Shown piece by piece: positions 12,995-14,709 of a DNA stretch of 14,709 nt; the first letter of the stretch is position 1; each line of letters begins with the position of its first letter. The DNA comes from Deltaproteobacteria bacterium (lineage in GTDB: Bacteria; Myxococcota; XYA12-FULL-58-9; JAUUZB01), in NCBI GenBank assembly GCA_030590185.1, contig JAUUZB010000009.1, positions 1 to 14,709 of the forward strand. Direction: 5' to 3'. The notes beneath the pieces were generated by a model that had not been told where the DNA came from, searched no databases, and worked only from the letters and a program-made list of their open reading frames with translations. Made by a program: the position numbers and the translations under genes.

Positions 12995-13582
12995 TTGAGC
13001 ATCGAGTCGGATGGGGTGGTTCGCCTCGGCACCAGCGGCTCCGGACTGTTCGCCGAGACGGCGGTCATCCTACCGCGACCGACCGGGGCGGCGCCGGGGT
13101 ACCTGTTCAGCAGCGGCGAGCCCGATGTTGGCGGTGACCGCGGCGGTGCGGGGCTGGTGATGAGCCGCGGTGGCGCCGGCGTGTCGAGATCCGGCAACCG
13201 TTACGTCGGCAGCCTGTTCGTTGGGGCGCTACCCGGCTCCTACTTCGAGATCGATCAGGTCCAGGGCAGCGCATCGCTCTACGGCGTGCCCCTGCCGAGC
13301 CGCATGACCCTACCGACCACCGCGGTCGGCGGCCTCAACTTCCGCAGCCAGGGCAAGAATGTCCGTTGGGACGCGACGGTCGGCGCCTTCGTCAACCCGG
13401 CCGGTTTGGCGCCGGACGACATGCGCGCCTACGTGCGCGAGGATAATCTAGGTGGCGGGTTTGCCGGGTTCAACATCCGCAAGAACAACTGGACCGCGGG
13501 GGTGGACGTCCTGGTGGACGTGGACCGTCAGCACAACGTCGGCTTGGGCGGGGTTCGGCTGCGGTTGGGGTTTACTTTCTGA
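12995..13582 (+). CDS. Gly-rich beta-rich protein, possibly 5'-truncated outer-membrane protein
   Basis: 195 residues from a TTG start, or a longer frame open from 12908, just after an in-frame TAG. I do not recognise the family. Residues 1-60 are Gly/Ser-rich (SDGVVRLGTSGSGLFAE, VGGDRGGAGLVMSRGGAG). The rest alternates polar and hydrophobic residues like beta strands (VGGLNFRSQGKNVRWDATVG, GGGFAGFNIRKNNWTAGVDV), ending VGLGGVRLRLGFTF with a C-terminal Phe, as in outer-membrane barrels. No signal peptide is seen. There is no in-frame ATG near the start and no ribosome site at a proper distance from the TTG, so either the 5' part was lost or an upstream frameshift hides it. GC and codon use match neighbouring real genes, supporting coding. 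It converges on the Cys-rich lipoprotein gene, four bases away. Confidence 0.5.
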   Translation: MSIESDGVVRLGTSGSGLFAETAVILPRPTGAAPGYLFSSGEPDVGGDRGGAGLVMSRGGAGVSRSGNRYVGSLFVGALPGSYFEIDQVQGSASLYGVPLPSRMTLPTTAVGGLNFRSQGKNVRWDATVGAFVNPAGLAPDDMRAYVREDNLGGGFAGFNIRKNNWTAGVDVLVDVDRQHNVGLGGVRLRLGFTF

Positions 13583-13586
13583 GCGT

Positions 13587-14111
13587 TCAGGTCATCTCGT
13601 CGCCGCACCACATGGTCGGGTTGTCATCGACCACGATGCGGCCCTCGCCGGCGCTGAGGTCGATGTCGCCGGTGTAGACCTCGGTGTAGGGGTTCTCGTC
13701 GTCGGTGACCTCGCGGGTGACCTCGAGGCTGATCACGCCTTCGACGACCTCGTCGGCGGTGACCGTGAAGTCGAAGACGCACATACAGCCGCAGCGAGCG
13801 TCGCCGAACTCCGGCGCGTCTTCTTCGGTGACGGTGAACGTCGCTTCGTCTATCTGCTCGACGTTGATCGAGTGGTCGCCGCAGCAGTTGAGCTCGATTC
13901 GCTCATTGGAGAGGGTGAGGCTCTTGGCCGCGCTGTCGTAGGTCCAGAGGATCACCTCGGCGTCACAGTAGTCGGTGGCGTCCTGGTTCGTCAGGGCGTA
14001 GGTATTGCCTAGTCCCTCGAAGCCGCCACATTCGCTGACGGTTCCGGACTGGCCGCCGCTGCACGAGGCGATGAGCAACCCGGTCGCGGCGAGGATGATG
14101 CTGGCTTTCAT
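13587..14111 (-). CDS. Cys-rich lipoprotein of unknown function
   Basis: 174 residues. MKASIILAATGLLIASC is a lipoprotein signal (IASC lipobox, Cys17). Eight further cysteines lie at 28, 49, 76, 77, 107, 109, 111 and 169, with striking clusters ELNCCGDHS (76-77) and RCGCMCVFDF (107-111). The body is acidic and beta-rich (VTEEDAPEF, ITADE-like strands, VEGVISLEVTREV). The CC ... CxCxC pattern could bind metal or form disulfides; that is inference. No family is recognised. The start at 14111 is supported by AGGAG five bases upstream; the frame extends upstream to 14186, but without a sensible N-terminus. It lies downstream of the IgGFc-type gene on the same strand, separated by 141 bases containing a hairpin, so it is probably a separate transcript. 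Confidence 0.85.
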   Translation of the reverse strand: MKASIILAATGLLIASCSGGQSGTVSECGGFEGLGNTYALTNQDATDYCDAEVILWTYDSAAKSLTLSNERIELNCCGDHSINVEQIDEATFTVTEEDAPEFGDARCGCMCVFDFTVTADEVVEGVISLEVTREVTDDENPYTEVYTGDIDLSAGEGRIVVDDNPTMWCGDEMT

Positions 14112-14223
14112 GGTGTCTCCTCGTGTCGCCACCTGTTTACGTCGGCGGCCTGTCGAGGACAATGAAAAGCAAGAGCCGTGCCGCAATCAGTGGTGAAATC
14201 ACGACGGTTTTCTAGCTGGCGGC

Positions 14224-14241
14224 TGTCTCGCAATCGAGACA
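14224..14241 (-). terminator. Hairpin downstream of the IgGFc-type gene
   Basis: TGTCTCG, loop CAAT, CGAGACA: a perfect 7-bp stem with a 4-base loop, starting 11 bases after the stop codon of the IgGFc-type gene. The position fits a transcript end, but no T-run follows on the minus strand, so it may be a weak terminator or an mRNA 3' stabiliser. Confidence 0.4.
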
Positions 14242-14252
14242 CTCCTCCAACC

Positions 14253-14709
14253 TCAAGGCTCGTCCTTGGGATTCAAGGGCAGAAAGTTGAGCCCACCTGG
14301 GTAGCCGTAGGAGACGTTGACCGGGTGAAGGGGATCGAGGGCGCTGGAACTGTCGTCGCCCGCGTAGCCGTAAACCACCAGGCCGAAGGGCTGAGCCGAG
14401 ACGATCAGGTGCGGCCCATCGCTCACCGCGGTCCGCATCAGGCCCCGGCCAGTGGTGCCTATCTCTACCGGCGTGGGCAGCTCGACATCGTCGAGAAAGA
14501 TCGGCGCAGCGCTCGTGATCTCCGGCACGACGACGTTGATAAAATCCTGCTGATAGGTGTCCGGGGTCAAGAAGGCGTAGGACTCCCGGTACTGACCCAC
14601 CGGCGGCAGCAGGATCATCGACAGGTCGCCGGTCTCGGAGCAACTCCACACGTCGCAGCCCGGGACGACCTGGGCAGAGCCCTCGAGGAACTGCGCCACC
14701 AGGATTGGC
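14253..14709 (-). CDS. IgGFc-binding-domain surface protein, C-terminal part (cut by window edge)
   Basis: About 151 C-terminal residues; the start lies beyond the right edge. The sequence matches the end of the bacterial IgGFc-binding N-terminal domain family: PILVAQFLEG, SCSETGDLSMILLPPVGQYRESYAFLTPDTY, QDFINVVVPE, a dLDDVELPTP-like strand, then SDGPHLIVSAQPFGLVVYGY and VNVSYGYPGGLNFLPLN at the C-terminus. In Myxococcota such proteins are usually long secreted or surface proteins; a role in adhesion is inferred from family naming, not from this sequence. Two cysteines (PGCDVWSC) lie before the MILLPP block. No membrane anchor follows the domain, which ends the protein. Confidence 0.8.
   Translation of the reverse strand, partial: PILVAQFLEGSAQVVPGCDVWSCSETGDLSMILLPPVGQYRESYAFLTPDTYQQDFINVVVPEITSAAPIFLDDVELPTPVEIGTTGRGLMRTAVSDGPHLIVSAQPFGLVVYGYAGDDSSSALDPLHPVNVSYGYPGGLNFLPLNPKDEP

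Overview
The window looks like a chromosomal segment from a high-GC deltaproteobacterial lineage, most likely Myxococcota in the broad sense. This rests on overall GC in the mid-60s percent, many lipobox signal peptides, a very large FG-GAP/VCBS lipoprotein, an IgGFc-binding-type surface protein and an exported caspase-like protein. No rRNA, tRNA, CRISPR array or insertion sequence was seen. The taxonomic call is inference from gene content, not from a marker gene.

Left part (1-4091). PTS enzyme I (ptsI) is on the + strand, and its frame is still open at the left edge. It is followed by a convergent, low-GC lipoprotein of the carboxymuconolactone decarboxylase (AhpD-like) fold. A stretch of about 380 bases without an intact gene then carries coding-like remnants on the + strand. 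Chorismate synthase (aroC) follows on the - strand.

Central part (4211-12786). Six minus-strand genes run in series, with aroC last. In transcription order they are: a membrane-anchored NTF2-like protein, a zinc-ribbon/Yip1-type membrane protein, a DUF2752 membrane protein, a lipoprotein with an internal hydrophobic segment, a caspase-like (peptidase C14) lipoprotein with an EF-hand loop, and a 1501-residue FG-GAP lipoprotein. Spacing is tight in the middle: 4, 31 and 7 bases, and the ribosome binding site of the caspase gene overlaps the stop codon of the gene before it. Every product is predicted to sit in or on the envelope, and two of them carry calcium-binding motifs. This block is the best candidate for an undescribed system: an extracytoplasmic, possibly calcium-dependent caspase module. 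A 45-bp tract with 7-bp periodicity lies in the leader of the Yip1-type gene, and two inverted repeats lie in the leader of the first gene.

Right part (12850-14709). An AT-richer intergenic stretch leads into a + strand gene for a Gly-rich, beta-barrel-like protein with no convincing start. It meets, tail to tail, a Cys-rich lipoprotein gene on the - strand. The window ends inside the C-terminal part of an IgGFc-binding-domain protein.
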